Below, one piece after another: positions 1 through 9,329 of a stretch of DNA of 64,000 nt. The stretch is from the NCBI RefSeq assembly GCF_051859565.1, contig NZ_JBHYFK010000004.1, forward strand, positions 124,001-188,000, in the 5' to 3' direction. Positions within the stretch are counted from its first letter, which is position 1; each line of letters starts with the position of its first letter. Below the pieces are notes generated by a model. It ran no database searches and was not told the DNA's origin. It saw nothing but the letters and a program-made list of their open reading frames with translations. This DNA is from Glycocaulis sp051859565 (lineage in GTDB: Bacteria > Pseudomonadota > Alphaproteobacteria > Caulobacterales > Maricaulaceae). The position numbers and the translations under genes are program-made.

Positions 1-810
1 TCCGGCAGGCCGGATTCGCTCTTTGACGACCGCACCTTCCTCTATATCGACCTGTCGCAATCGGGCGCACAGACCGCTGGCGGATCACGCAACGCGGCCT
101 GGGCCTATCTGCGCGCAGCCTTTGAGGATGCCCGCTTCTACCCCGGACGCTTCATGTCCCACCATGAGGGCGATGCCATCAACCGTTTCGATGCGGCAGC
201 CCTGGTGTCTGCCGTGCGCGGCGAAATCCCGATTGCCCTTCAGGTGGAACGCGCATCCGACATCCGCCGTGCCCTGCGCTTTGCCCAGCAGCATCCGTCA
301 GCGCGCTTCATTCTGGTCGGCGCGGCGGAAAGCTGGATGGTCGCCGACGAAATCGCTGCAGCGGGCATTCCCGTCATCATCGACCCCTTGCGTAACCTGC
401 CGGCCAGCTTTGACGTGCTTGCGGCACGCCTGGACGCCCCTGCCCGCCTGCATGCCGCAGGCGTGCAAACCGCCTACACCACAATCAGCGCAGACCTCTA
501 TTTCAACCCGCGCCTGATCACCCAGCACGCAGGCAATGCGGTTGCCAATGGCGCTAGCTGGGAGGATGCCTTCCGCGCCATCACAATCACCCCGGCCGAG
601 ATCCACGGCGTAGGCGACCGTTATGGGGCCCTCGCAGAGGGTTATGCCGGCGATGTGGTGGTCTGGGATGGTGACCCGCTGGAGGTGATGAGCGCTCCCG
701 TGGCCGTCATCATTGACGGCGAGAACCAGTCCCTGGTCTCGCGCCAGTCACGTCTGGCAGAGCGCTATGCCGAGCAGGTGCCAAACGGCCAGTATGGCTA
801 TCGCCACTAG
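1..810 (+). CDS. Amidohydrolase-family protein, C-terminal part (5' end outside window)
   Basis: The reading frame is open from the first base and gives 269 residues up to the TAG at 808-810, so the start lies upstream of the window. The C-terminal part (ITPAEIHGVGDRYGALAEGYAGD, then VVVWDGDPLEV) is the typical end of imidazolonepropionase-like amidohydrolases (Amidohydro_1). It packs the beta-sandwich against the TIM barrel. Where active relatives usually carry a metal-binding His at strand 5, this protein reads IALQVERASDI, and no clear His ligand is visible at strand 6 (FILVGAAESW). It may therefore be a degenerate paralogue of the kind often found paired with an active one. The substrate cannot be told from the sequence. 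The family call is firm; catalytic activity is doubtful. Confidence 0.8.
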   Translation, partial: SGRPDSLFDDRTFLYIDLSQSGAQTAGGSRNAAWAYLRAAFEDARFYPGRFMSHHEGDAINRFDAAALVSAVRGEIPIALQVERASDIRRALRFAQQHPSARFILVGAAESWMVADEIAAAGIPVIIDPLRNLPASFDVLAARLDAPARLHAAGVQTAYTTISADLYFNPRLITQHAGNAVANGASWEDAFRAITITPAEIHGVGDRYGALAEGYAGDVVVWDGDPLEVMSAPVAVIIDGENQSLVSRQSRLAERYAEQVPNGQYGYRH

Positions 811-884
811 AGAGAATCGCTGCCGCAGGTATGGGCGTTAAGCCACAGTGCGGCACTGATACATCACGTCTGCGCTAGGACGCG

Positions 885-912
885 TTGACACCCAATGGCG
901 CGCGCCTATGTT
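885..912 (+). promoter_or_regulatory. Sigma-70-type promoter of the DEAD-box helicase gene
   Basis: TTGACA at 885-890 and TATGTT at 907-912 are separated by 16 bp, close to the housekeeping consensus. Transcription would start near 919 and leave a leader of about 80 nt before the helicase start. Confidence 0.6.
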
Positions 913-966
913 GCGCGACGCAAGCGGCTTGCGATCCGCGTAATCCGCCCGAACGTACGATAGCGC

Positions 967-989
967 GCCCCGTGCCATAATGGCGGGGC
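967..989 (+). promoter_or_regulatory. Hairpin in helicase mRNA leader, next to the start codon
   Basis: GCCCC (967-971) pairs with GGGGC (985-989), and inside it GCCA (974-977) pairs with TGGC (981-984) around a 3-nt loop, with a GT bulge. The G-rich right arm lies within 14 nt of the start codon, so folding could mask ribosome entry. Cold-inducible DEAD-box helicase genes often have regulated leaders; such regulation here is inference. Confidence 0.4.
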
Positions 990-1002
990 GGATATGAGGC
1001 GC

Positions 1003-2409
<1,407 letters not shown>

Positions 2410-2471
2410 GCCCGAAAATAATACAAAATTCGGTGACCGCGTTTACCGCATCTTTCCAAAACGCCCCTAAT

Positions 2472-2488
2472 CTCCCTTCTCAAGGGAG
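2472..2488. other. Hairpin between helicase and GGDEF genes
   Basis: CTCCCTT and AAGGGAG form a perfect 7-bp stem around a 3-nt loop. No T-run follows on the plus strand, so it is not a convincing intrinsic terminator. It sits in the leader of the GGDEF gene and is followed by two copies of GGTCCGA. Confidence 0.4.
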
Positions 2489-2532
2489 TCATTGGTCCGA
2501 AGAAGTCGGTCCGAGAAAATGGGGAAATTCAC

Positions 2533-3588
2533 GTGAACGGTCGCTTGCAAACACATGAAGGTTTTGATCTGGCGCGCCGCGCGCTGGATCTGATGGTCGA
2601 GCACCAAGTTGCTCCCACCCCCCAAAACTATGCCGTCTGGGTCGCCTATGTCTCTGACTCCATCCCCGAGCTGTCGGAGGCACTCCAGAGCGCCGTGGAC
2701 AAGGGCGGGCCGATCGACGACGAGCTCTGCGACGAGCTCTATGACCGCCATTTCACGTTCAAACGCATTCAGGACGCTGTTCTTGATACCGGCGGTGCGA
2801 TGAGCCGGGAACTCGGGGCCGTGGTAAAAACCCTGGAAGCAGCCGAACGCGACACCGCCGCTTACGGCGAGGCGCTGGCCGGTGCCTCTGGCCAGCTGGG
2901 CGACGCCACAGACACGGTAACCTTCAAGCGCATGGTGGAGGGCCTGGTCTCTGCCACCGCCCGCATGCAGCGCCGTTCAAGGGAGCTGGAGCGCCGCCTG
3001 CAGGAAACCTCCGTCGAGGTGAACCAGCTGCGCGGCAATCTCGAAAAGGTCCGCGAAGAGGCGATGACCGATGCCCTGACGGGCCTGGCCAATCGCAAAC
3101 GTTTTGACGAATCCATGCGCAAGGCTCGCCGCGATTCCGACCTGCAGGGTGACGATTTCTGTCTGGTGCTGTGCGATATCGACCACTTCAAACGCTTCAA
3201 CGACACCTGGGGTCACCAGACCGGCGATCAGATCATCCGCTTTGTCGCGGCCTGCCTCTCCCGCTTTGCAAAAGACACACACATCGTCGCGCGCTATGGC
3301 GGCGAGGAATTTGCCATCGTCATGCCGAAGACACGTTTGGCGGACGCCGCCGAAGTCGCCGAGAAAGTCCGTGCGACGGTCGAGTCCAAACGGCTCCTGC
3401 GTAAGTCTACGAATGAGGACCTCGGCCACATAACTGTGTCCATGGGCGTGTCCCAACACCTGTCTGGCGAATCCGTGGAGAGCCTCATCGAACGGTCAGA
3501 CAGTAATCTTTACAAGTCCAAGCAGACCGGCCGGAACCGCGTCACAGTGGATAATGTTCAAGACAATGCCGGGGTGGCGGCGGCGTAA
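2533..3588 (+). CDS. Diguanylate cyclase (GGDEF protein) with helical N-terminal region
   Basis: The protein has 351 residues with a GTG start. Residues 1-170 form a helical region ending in a predicted coiled coil (RRSRELERRLQETSVEVNQLR). It leads into the classic linker TDALTGLANRKRFDE and the GGDEF domain. The signature is RYGGEEF near residue 256, so the A-site is intact and c-di-GMP synthesis from two GTP is expected. The inhibitory I-site RxxD, nine residues before GG, is replaced by KDTH, so product feedback inhibition is probably lost. No transmembrane segment or receiver domain is evident, so the input signal is unknown. A strong terminator follows the gene. Confidence 0.9.
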   Translation: MNGRLQTHEGFDLARRALDLMVEHQVAPTPQNYAVWVAYVSDSIPELSEALQSAVDKGGPIDDELCDELYDRHFTFKRIQDAVLDTGGAMSRELGAVVKTLEAAERDTAAYGEALAGASGQLGDATDTVTFKRMVEGLVSATARMQRRSRELERRLQETSVEVNQLRGNLEKVREEAMTDALTGLANRKRFDESMRKARRDSDLQGDDFCLVLCDIDHFKRFNDTWGHQTGDQIIRFVAACLSRFAKDTHIVARYGGEEFAIVMPKTRLADAAEVAEKVRATVESKRLLRKSTNEDLGHITVSMGVSQHLSGESVESLIERSDSNLYKSKQTGRNRVTVDNVQDNAGVAAA

Positions 3589-3632
3589 TCAGCCCCGGTA
3601 AATTGCTTCCCATAATTGCGGTTTCAAACGAG

Positions 3633-3664
3633 AATGCATCTTCGGTCCCCGGGGGTGCATTTTT
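3633..3664 (+). terminator. Rho-independent terminator after the GGDEF gene
   Basis: AATGCA...TGCATT forms the stem base, and TCTTCGG pairs with CCGGGGG (with G-U pairs) to give a 13-bp stem around a TCC loop. It ends in a T-run. It finishes a few bases before the next start codon. Confidence 0.75.
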
Positions 3665-3667
3665 GCT

Positions 3668-4384
3668 ATGGTGCAGCAGCGTACAGGCGAAACACAATTC
3701 CGGTGGCGCGGCGAGAACGTCTCGCGGTTGGAGAACCTCTCCGACATAATTTTCGCACTGGTGCTGACCCTGGCGGCGCTGCAGTCCATCCCCTCCTCAT
3801 TCGATGAGCTGGTAGGACTCTGGCGCGGAGCGATATCCATTGCCGTCTGCTTTGCGCTGGTGCTGCTGATATGGCGGACCCATCACGTCTTCTTCCGGCG
3901 TTACGGGCTGGACGACGCCACCGTGACCGCACTCAACGCCCTGCTCCTCTTCCTCGTGCTGATCTACATCTACCCATTGAAATTCATGACGGATTTCGTC
4001 GTGAATTATTTCACGGGCGGGTTTGGCAATGTCGAGGAGGTCACCGGCGTCCTGACCCTGACGCAGGTGCCGGTACTTTACGCTATCTATGGCGGGTTCT
4101 TCGGCGCGGTGTATGGCGTATTCGCCTTGCTTTACGCGCACGCCCTGCGGCACGCCGATGCGTTGGAGCTGACCACTCAGGAGAGAAGCTGGACGCGGTT
4201 CGAGATCGAGTTCAGCCTCGGCACCACAGGTTTGAGCCTTGCCGTTATCGCGCTGGCATTCCTGCTGCCGGATTCCATCGCGGCCTTTGCCGGAATATTG
4301 TTCTCGCTCATGGGCCTGATCGCGTGGCTATGCTCGGCACGAGCTGAGGCACGCATCCGCCAGCTGGGAGCCGCAGCGTTTTAG
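3668..4384 (+). CDS. TMEM175-family (DUF1211) membrane protein, putative potassium channel
   Basis: The protein has 238 residues with about six hydrophobic segments. The first helix carries RLENLSDIIFALVLTL, matching the TMEM175 pore-helix signature (R-x3-FSD) except that Phe is replaced by Leu. Bacterial TMEM175 proteins form tetrameric K+-permeable channels. The later WRTHHVFFRRY segment and the long second half agree with the family. The ATG lies just 4 nt beyond the terminator T-run with no visible ribosome binding site, so the message may be leaderless or the start may lie slightly downstream. The 3' end overlaps the convergent GST gene by 4 bp. Confidence 0.75.
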   Translation: MVQQRTGETQFRWRGENVSRLENLSDIIFALVLTLAALQSIPSSFDELVGLWRGAISIAVCFALVLLIWRTHHVFFRRYGLDDATVTALNALLLFLVLIYIYPLKFMTDFVVNYFTGGFGNVEEVTGVLTLTQVPVLYAIYGGFFGAVYGVFALLYAHALRHADALELTTQERSWTRFEIEFSLGTTGLSLAVIALAFLLPDSIAAFAGILFSLMGLIAWLCSARAEARIRQLGAAAF

Positions 4385-4986
4385 GCGCTGGTTGGAGGAG
4401 CGGTAAGCCTGATGCTGTCACGCTGCTCCCAGCGCTCCAGAAATGCGCCAAGTTCCGGATGAGCCGTACGCCAGTCTAGCTCTGCATATCTCAGATCAAG
4501 ATAGGAAAGCGCCACGGCAATCGAGAGCGCACCGTGATCCACCGACCGCTCAAACTGGCCACGCTCACGATCCAGCTGCTCCAGCGTGCGGGCAATGCCC
4601 CGTTCCCAGCGCTCAACCCAGAGCGGGTATTGCAGCTTTGCGTCCCGGTTCTTCTCGATCCGCCGGCCGATCGTCAGGTCCATCAGCCCGTCTGCAACCG
4701 CTTGCTGACGCAGGACCAGAATGCGGCTCTCACCATTGGCGGGAATCCAGCGGTCATCATTGAGCGTGTCGATGAACTCGCAGATCAGCGGGGAGTTGAT
4801 CAACGCCGGACCGCTCTTGCGGATCAGGGCCGGCACCTTGCCAAGCGGATTGGCCGCGTGCAACGCCGCCGGATCATCCAGCGGCGACACTTCGACCAGT
4901 TCGATCTTGCTTTCGAGGCTCTTCTCGATGATCAACGCCCGGCATTTACGGGCGTAAGGCGATGTCGGCGAATAGAAAAGTTGCAT
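4381..4986 (-). CDS. Glutathione S-transferase family protein
   Basis: The protein has 201 residues. The N-terminal thioredoxin-like fold begins MQLFYSPTSPYARKCR, with a Ser/Cys-containing first helix, the cis-Pro segment NPLGKVPAL near 48-56 and the ES-like contact NSPLICEFID. An all-helical C-terminal domain follows. It probably conjugates or reduces substrates with glutathione in the cytosol; the substrate is unknown. The class resembles the small bacterial GSTs near YibF. It lies downstream of the suf operon on the same strand, after a perfect palindrome that overlaps a candidate -10. Confidence 0.88.
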   Translation of the reverse strand: MQLFYSPTSPYARKCRALIIEKSLESKIELVEVSPLDDPAALHAANPLGKVPALIRKSGPALINSPLICEFIDTLNDDRWIPANGESRILVLRQQAVADGLMDLTIGRRIEKNRDAKLQYPLWVERWERGIARTLEQLDRERGQFERSVDHGALSIAVALSYLDLRYAELDWRTAHPELGAFLERWEQRDSIRLTAPPTSA

Positions 4987-5009
4987 GCAAGCCCCCGAAA
5001 TTCAGCCAC

Positions 5010-5025
5010 CGGGTTTATAAACCCG
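5010..5025 (-). promoter_or_regulatory. 16-bp perfect palindrome upstream of the GST gene
   Basis: CGGGTTTATAAACCCG is its own reverse complement. On the minus strand it contains TATAAA as a possible -10, with TTGCGT 15 bp upstream as a weak -35. It could be an operator over the GST promoter, or a symmetrical hairpin ending the suf transcript. There is no U-run. Confidence 0.4.
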
Positions 5026-5045
5026 CGACAGCGCACGCAAGTTGC

Positions 5046-5405
5046 CTAAACGGCGCTAGCCACAGGAATAATGGTGACGCTTTCGCCACACCCGCACGCA
5101 TCGGTCTGGTTGGGATTACGGAACACGAATTTGGCGTGTAGCGGGGTCACTTCATAGTCAATCTGGCTTCCGAGCAGGAAGAGGATCGCCTTGGAATCGA
5201 TGACGATCTCCACGCCCTGATCTTCCACCCGCTCGTCCAGCGGTGCAGGCGCCTCGACATAGTCCATCGTGTATTCCATGCCCGCGCAGCCGCCATTCTT
5301 TACGCCTACGCGCAGGAAGCCCTTGCCCTCACGCGCCATCAGCGCGCGCACGCGCTCCGCAGCGGTTTCGGTGAGAGTGACGGGTTTGGGGCGTTCACGA
5401 ACCAT
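5046..5405 (-). CDS. sufA: HesB/IscA-type iron-sulfur cluster carrier, SufA-like
   Basis: A-type carrier that receives clusters from SufBCD and passes them to apoproteins. It has 119 residues from the ATG at 5405, which has AGGAG 10 nt upstream; the longer reading frame would overlap sufT. The three family cysteines are present: NGGCAGMEY near residue 39 and CGCGESV near the C-terminus (NPNQTDACGCG). It is the last gene of the suf operon, 11 bp after sufT. It could equally be named erpA or iscA; the operon position favours sufA. Confidence 0.9.
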   Translation of the reverse strand: MVRERPKPVTLTETAAERVRALMAREGKGFLRVGVKNGGCAGMEYTMDYVEAPAPLDERVEDQGVEIVIDSKAILFLLGSQIDYEVTPLHAKFVFRNPNQTDACGCGESVTIIPVASAV

Positions 5406-5416
5406 GTCATTGGCTC

Positions 5417-5863
5417 CTAGAGCATATTCAGTTGCAGGCGGGCTTCGTCGGTCATCCGGTCCGGCGTCCACGGCGGGTCGAAGGTGAGGCTCACTTCCGT
5501 GCGCTCCACCCCGTCGACCGTATTGCAGGCATCCTGCACCCAGCCGGGCATCTCGCCAGCCACCGGGCAGCCAGGCGCGGTCAGCGTCATCTCCACCTTC
5601 AGCGTACGATCGTCTTCCAGATCGACCTTGTAGATCAGGCCCAGCTCATAGATGTCGACCGGGATTTCCGGGTCATGCACCTGCTTGAGCGCGGCGACCA
5701 CATCATCGGTGATACGCGCGATTTCCTCTGCCGGGATCGCCCCCTCACCGTCCGCAGGGGTTTCCGGCGCGATAGGGCGCGCAGGCGCAGCGCCCAGATC
5801 GATGATATCGCGCTGGCGGCTGGCGGCGGGGCTGGCAGTGCTGGACATATCGTTCATTCCCAT
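5417..5863 (-). CDS. sufT: SufT / DUF59 (MIP18-like) iron-sulfur assembly factor
   Basis: This 148-residue protein has an approximately 45-residue variable N-terminus and a DUF59 domain. The domain shows HDPEIPVDIYELGLIY near residues 61-76 and TAPGCPVAGEMPGW with the conserved cysteine. SufT proteins help Fe-S maturation in many bacteria, and the family includes the eukaryotic CIA factor MIP18. It lies 5 bp downstream of sufS and just ahead of sufA, a typical place in alphaproteobacterial suf operons. Confidence 0.9.
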   Translation of the reverse strand: MGMNDMSSTASPAASRQRDIIDLGAAPARPIAPETPADGEGAIPAEEIARITDDVVAALKQVHDPEIPVDIYELGLIYKVDLEDDRTLKVEMTLTAPGCPVAGEMPGWVQDACNTVDGVERTEVSLTFDPPWTPDRMTDEARLQLNML

Positions 5864-5868
5864 AAGCC

Positions 5869-7110
5869 CTAAATGAGGAACTCGCGCGCGCGGCGCAAGG
5901 CGTCGAGGAAGGCATCGACCTCCTCAGGCGTGTTGTAGACGGCGAAGCTGGCGCGCACGCTGGCGGTAACGCCAAAGCGCTTCATCAGCGGATGGGCGCA
6001 GTGATGGCCCGCCCGTACGGCGACGCCATAGCGGTCCATGAGCTGGGCGATGTCGTGCGCATGAGCATTCTCCACCACAAACGAGACCATCGGCCCCTTG
6101 CCGGGCGCCTCGCCCAGAATGCGGATACCGTCCATGGCTTTAAGCCCCGCCGTGGCGGCCTCTGCCAGCGCGTGTTCGTGCGCCAGCGCCTCTGGCGTGA
6201 CGTGTGCGTGCATCCAGTCCAGCGCTGCGCCAAGCGCGATTACATCGGCGATGGCAGGCGTGCCGGCCTCGAACTTGTGCGGCGGCGCGGCATAGACGAC
6301 GCCCTCTTCACTGACCTCGGCGATCATCTCGCCGCCGCCCATGAAGGCCGGCAGACGATCCAGCCAGTCACCCTTCGCATAGAGCGCGCCGGTGGCGTTC
6401 GGCCCGTAAAGCTTATGGCCGGTGATAACGTAGAAATCACACCCGATAGCCGAAACATCGACCGGGCCATGCACAGCCGCCTGCGAGCCGTCAAACAGGA
6501 TCGGCACGCCGTGGCGGTGCGCGATCTCTGTCAGCGCCTTCGCGTCATTCTTCGTGCCGAGCACGTTGGACATATGGCTGAGCGCCACCATCTTCGTGCG
6601 AGAGGTGAAGATAGCTTCATAAGCCACTGTATCCAGGGCGCCTTCATCCGTCACCGGAACCCAGCGTATGACCACACCCTTGCGCTCGCGCAGGAAGTGC
6701 CACGGCACGATATTGGAGTGGTGCTCCATCTGGCTGAGGATGATTTCATCACCCTCTTTCAGGCTGTGGCCGATGCCGGCGGCCACCAGATTGATCGCCT
6801 CGGTCGCGCCGCGCGTCAGCACGATGTCTTCGGTCCGCGCAGCGCCCAGAAACGCGGCGAGCTTGCCGCGCGTCGCCTCGAACGCTTCGGTCGTCTCGTT
6901 GGCGAGCGTGTGCAGGCCCCGGTGTACGTTGGCGTAGGAGCCGCGCCAGACATCGCCCAGCGCATCGATCACCGCTTGCGGCTTCTGCGCGGAGGCGGCG
7001 CTGTCCAGATAAACCAGCGGCTTGCCATGAACCTCGCGCGACAGGATCGGAAACTGCGCGCGGATGGCGGTCACATCAAACCCGGAATCGGTGCGGGCGA
7101 GCGCGCTCAC
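5869..7110 (-). CDS. sufS: Cysteine desulfurase SufS (group II)
   Basis: PLP enzyme that takes sulfur from L-cysteine for cluster assembly, 413 residues. The PLP-binding lysine is in VITGHKLYGPNATG. The catalytic cysteine is in RAGHHCAHPLM, with the short loop that marks SufS and separates it from IscS-type enzymes. The GTG start overlaps the sufD stop (GTGA), so the two are translationally coupled. A second, group I-like desulfurase lies at the front of the same operon, so two sulfur donors serve one SUF machine. Confidence 0.95.
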   Translation of the reverse strand: MSALARTDSGFDVTAIRAQFPILSREVHGKPLVYLDSAASAQKPQAVIDALGDVWRGSYANVHRGLHTLANETTEAFEATRGKLAAFLGAARTEDIVLTRGATEAINLVAAGIGHSLKEGDEIILSQMEHHSNIVPWHFLRERKGVVIRWVPVTDEGALDTVAYEAIFTSRTKMVALSHMSNVLGTKNDAKALTEIAHRHGVPILFDGSQAAVHGPVDVSAIGCDFYVITGHKLYGPNATGALYAKGDWLDRLPAFMGGGEMIAEVSEEGVVYAAPPHKFEAGTPAIADVIALGAALDWMHAHVTPEALAHEHALAEAATAGLKAMDGIRILGEAPGKGPMVSFVVENAHAHDIAQLMDRYGVAVRAGHHCAHPLMKRFGVTASVRASFAVYNTPEEVDAFLDALRRAREFLI

Positions 7111-8203
7111 GATACCGCCTCCAAAGCTGCGTCGAGCCTGGACAGCAGGGCATCGCGTACGGCCTCGTCCTCGATGGCGTCCAGCGGCTCAGCCAGGAAG
7201 CTGCGCGTCAGCACGGCGCGCGCACGCGGCTCGGAAAGCCCGCGCTGGCGCATGTAGAACAGAGCCTCCTCATCCACCGCGCCGAGCGCATTGCCGTGCG
7301 CACAGACCACATCGTCAGCGTAAATCTCCAGCTCCGGCTTGGCGTAAATCTCCGCGCCATCAGCCAGCAGCAGCCCGCGATGGTTCATCTGCGCGTCGGT
7401 CTTCTGGGCGGCCTGCTCGACATGGATCTTGCCCTGGAAGACGCCGCGCCCGCGCTTGGCCGCTGCGCCCTTGAACAGCTCGCGCGTCGCGCCATTCGGG
7501 CCGGTGTGGCGCACAATGCCGGTCTGGTCGAGATGGAGGCCCGAGGCCACCAGATACGAGCCGCCAAGCTGAAGCTCCGCGCCCTCGCCCGCATGGCTGA
7601 CATGGGTTTCCAGCCGGGCGAGCTTCGCGCCGAAGCCGAGCGTCGTCTGGTACATTTTTGCGCGCGGCGACAGATCAATGCCGCTGGTGACTACCAGCAC
7701 GCCGTCAGGAGAGGCGTCCTGCTCGACAATCCGGGTCAGCGCCGCGCCCTCGCCCAGCACGATACGCAGGGCGATATTGGCAAATCCGCCCGCCGCCACT
7801 TGGTAGCGCTCATGCAGCGTCGCGCTGACGCCTGCAGGCACGTTCACCGCCGCGATATGGTGGGCCGCGCCCTCGCCGCCCTCAAATTCCAGCGACAGGC
7901 TTTCGCCGTCGTTCAGCTCATAGACCGGGCAGCCATCTGTCAGACCCGCCGCGAGGCGGGGCATGAGCAGGTCCGGCTGAGGGTCCAGTCTCGCAATCTC
8001 GTCCGCCTTGCGTGAAGCGTTGACAAAGAGCGTGCCGGCCCCGGCAGGTGCCTTGGCGAGCGCGGCGCGCAGATCAGACCATTTCCACGCCTCCACCCGC
8101 CGGTGCGGCAGGCCGCCCGTTTCCAGCGCAGCGCGCAGCTCGCCCGTGGGCAGGCTGGCCGCCAGCGCCGCTTCAAACGCGGAAAGTTGCGCGATTACGC
8201 CCA

Positions 8204-8204
<1 letters not shown>
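7107..8204 (-). CDS. sufD: Fe-S assembly scaffold subunit SufD
   Basis: The protein has 365 residues with the SufBD beta-helix core. Features include FKGAAAKRGRGVFQGKI, QMNHRGLLLADGAEI and the C-terminal VVCAHGNALGAVDEEALFYMRQRGLS with the conserved His. SufD pairs with SufB and the ATPase SufC to form SufBC2D, where clusters are built and iron is recruited. Its start overlaps the sufC stop by one base (TGATG), and its stop overlaps sufS. Confidence 0.94.
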
Positions 8205-8960
<756 letters not shown>

Positions 8961-8968
<8 letters not shown>

Positions 8969-9329
8969 TTGTTTCTCCATGTGCTTCTTGCTTACCCCTA
9001 GCCGCTGCTTCGCGCGCTTCCCATAATTCATCCATAGCTTTCCGGTAGCGCTCATGGTCCACGCCACCCTCAATGGCCTTCGACAATGCCGCCGCCTGGA
9101 GGAGCAATTCACTCGAAGCCGCCTTCAACAGCCTCTCATGCTCAAAGTCAGCTGCCAGCTCATCGTGCAATCGCCAGACAAAAGCGCTGACGCCGACCCG
9201 GACCGCAGCCTCTAGAAGGTAAGGATCGGCAGCTGATTTGACGATCAACCGCGCATACGCACTGGCTGCTTCATGGATGGGCTTTGCGGCCTTATCCATC
9301 TCGAAGCCAAGCTGTGGCGAATCTTCCAT
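8961..9329 (-). CDS. Uncharacterised 122-aa protein between sufB and sufC
   Basis: I do not recognise this protein. From the ATG at 9329, which overlaps the sufB stop as TGATG, it encodes 122 residues that are mostly helical and charged. It has a hydrophobic stretch LLEAAVRVGVSAFVWRL near 48-64 and an acidic/basic C-terminus (MDELWEAREAAARGKQEAH). It has no cysteine, no signal peptide and no clear transmembrane helix, so it probably does not hold a cluster itself. Overlap with both neighbours means it is translated with the scaffold genes. An accessory or stabilising role for SufBCD is inference from position only. Codon usage looks like that of its neighbours. Confidence 0.8.

Noticed and set aside
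5992..7257. Long plus-strand ORF (421 codons) opposite sufS/sufD
   Set aside because: It is a mirror frame of high-GC coding sequence. The minus-strand SufS and SufD are full length with all motifs, and the plus-strand product is His/Arg-rich without a domain.
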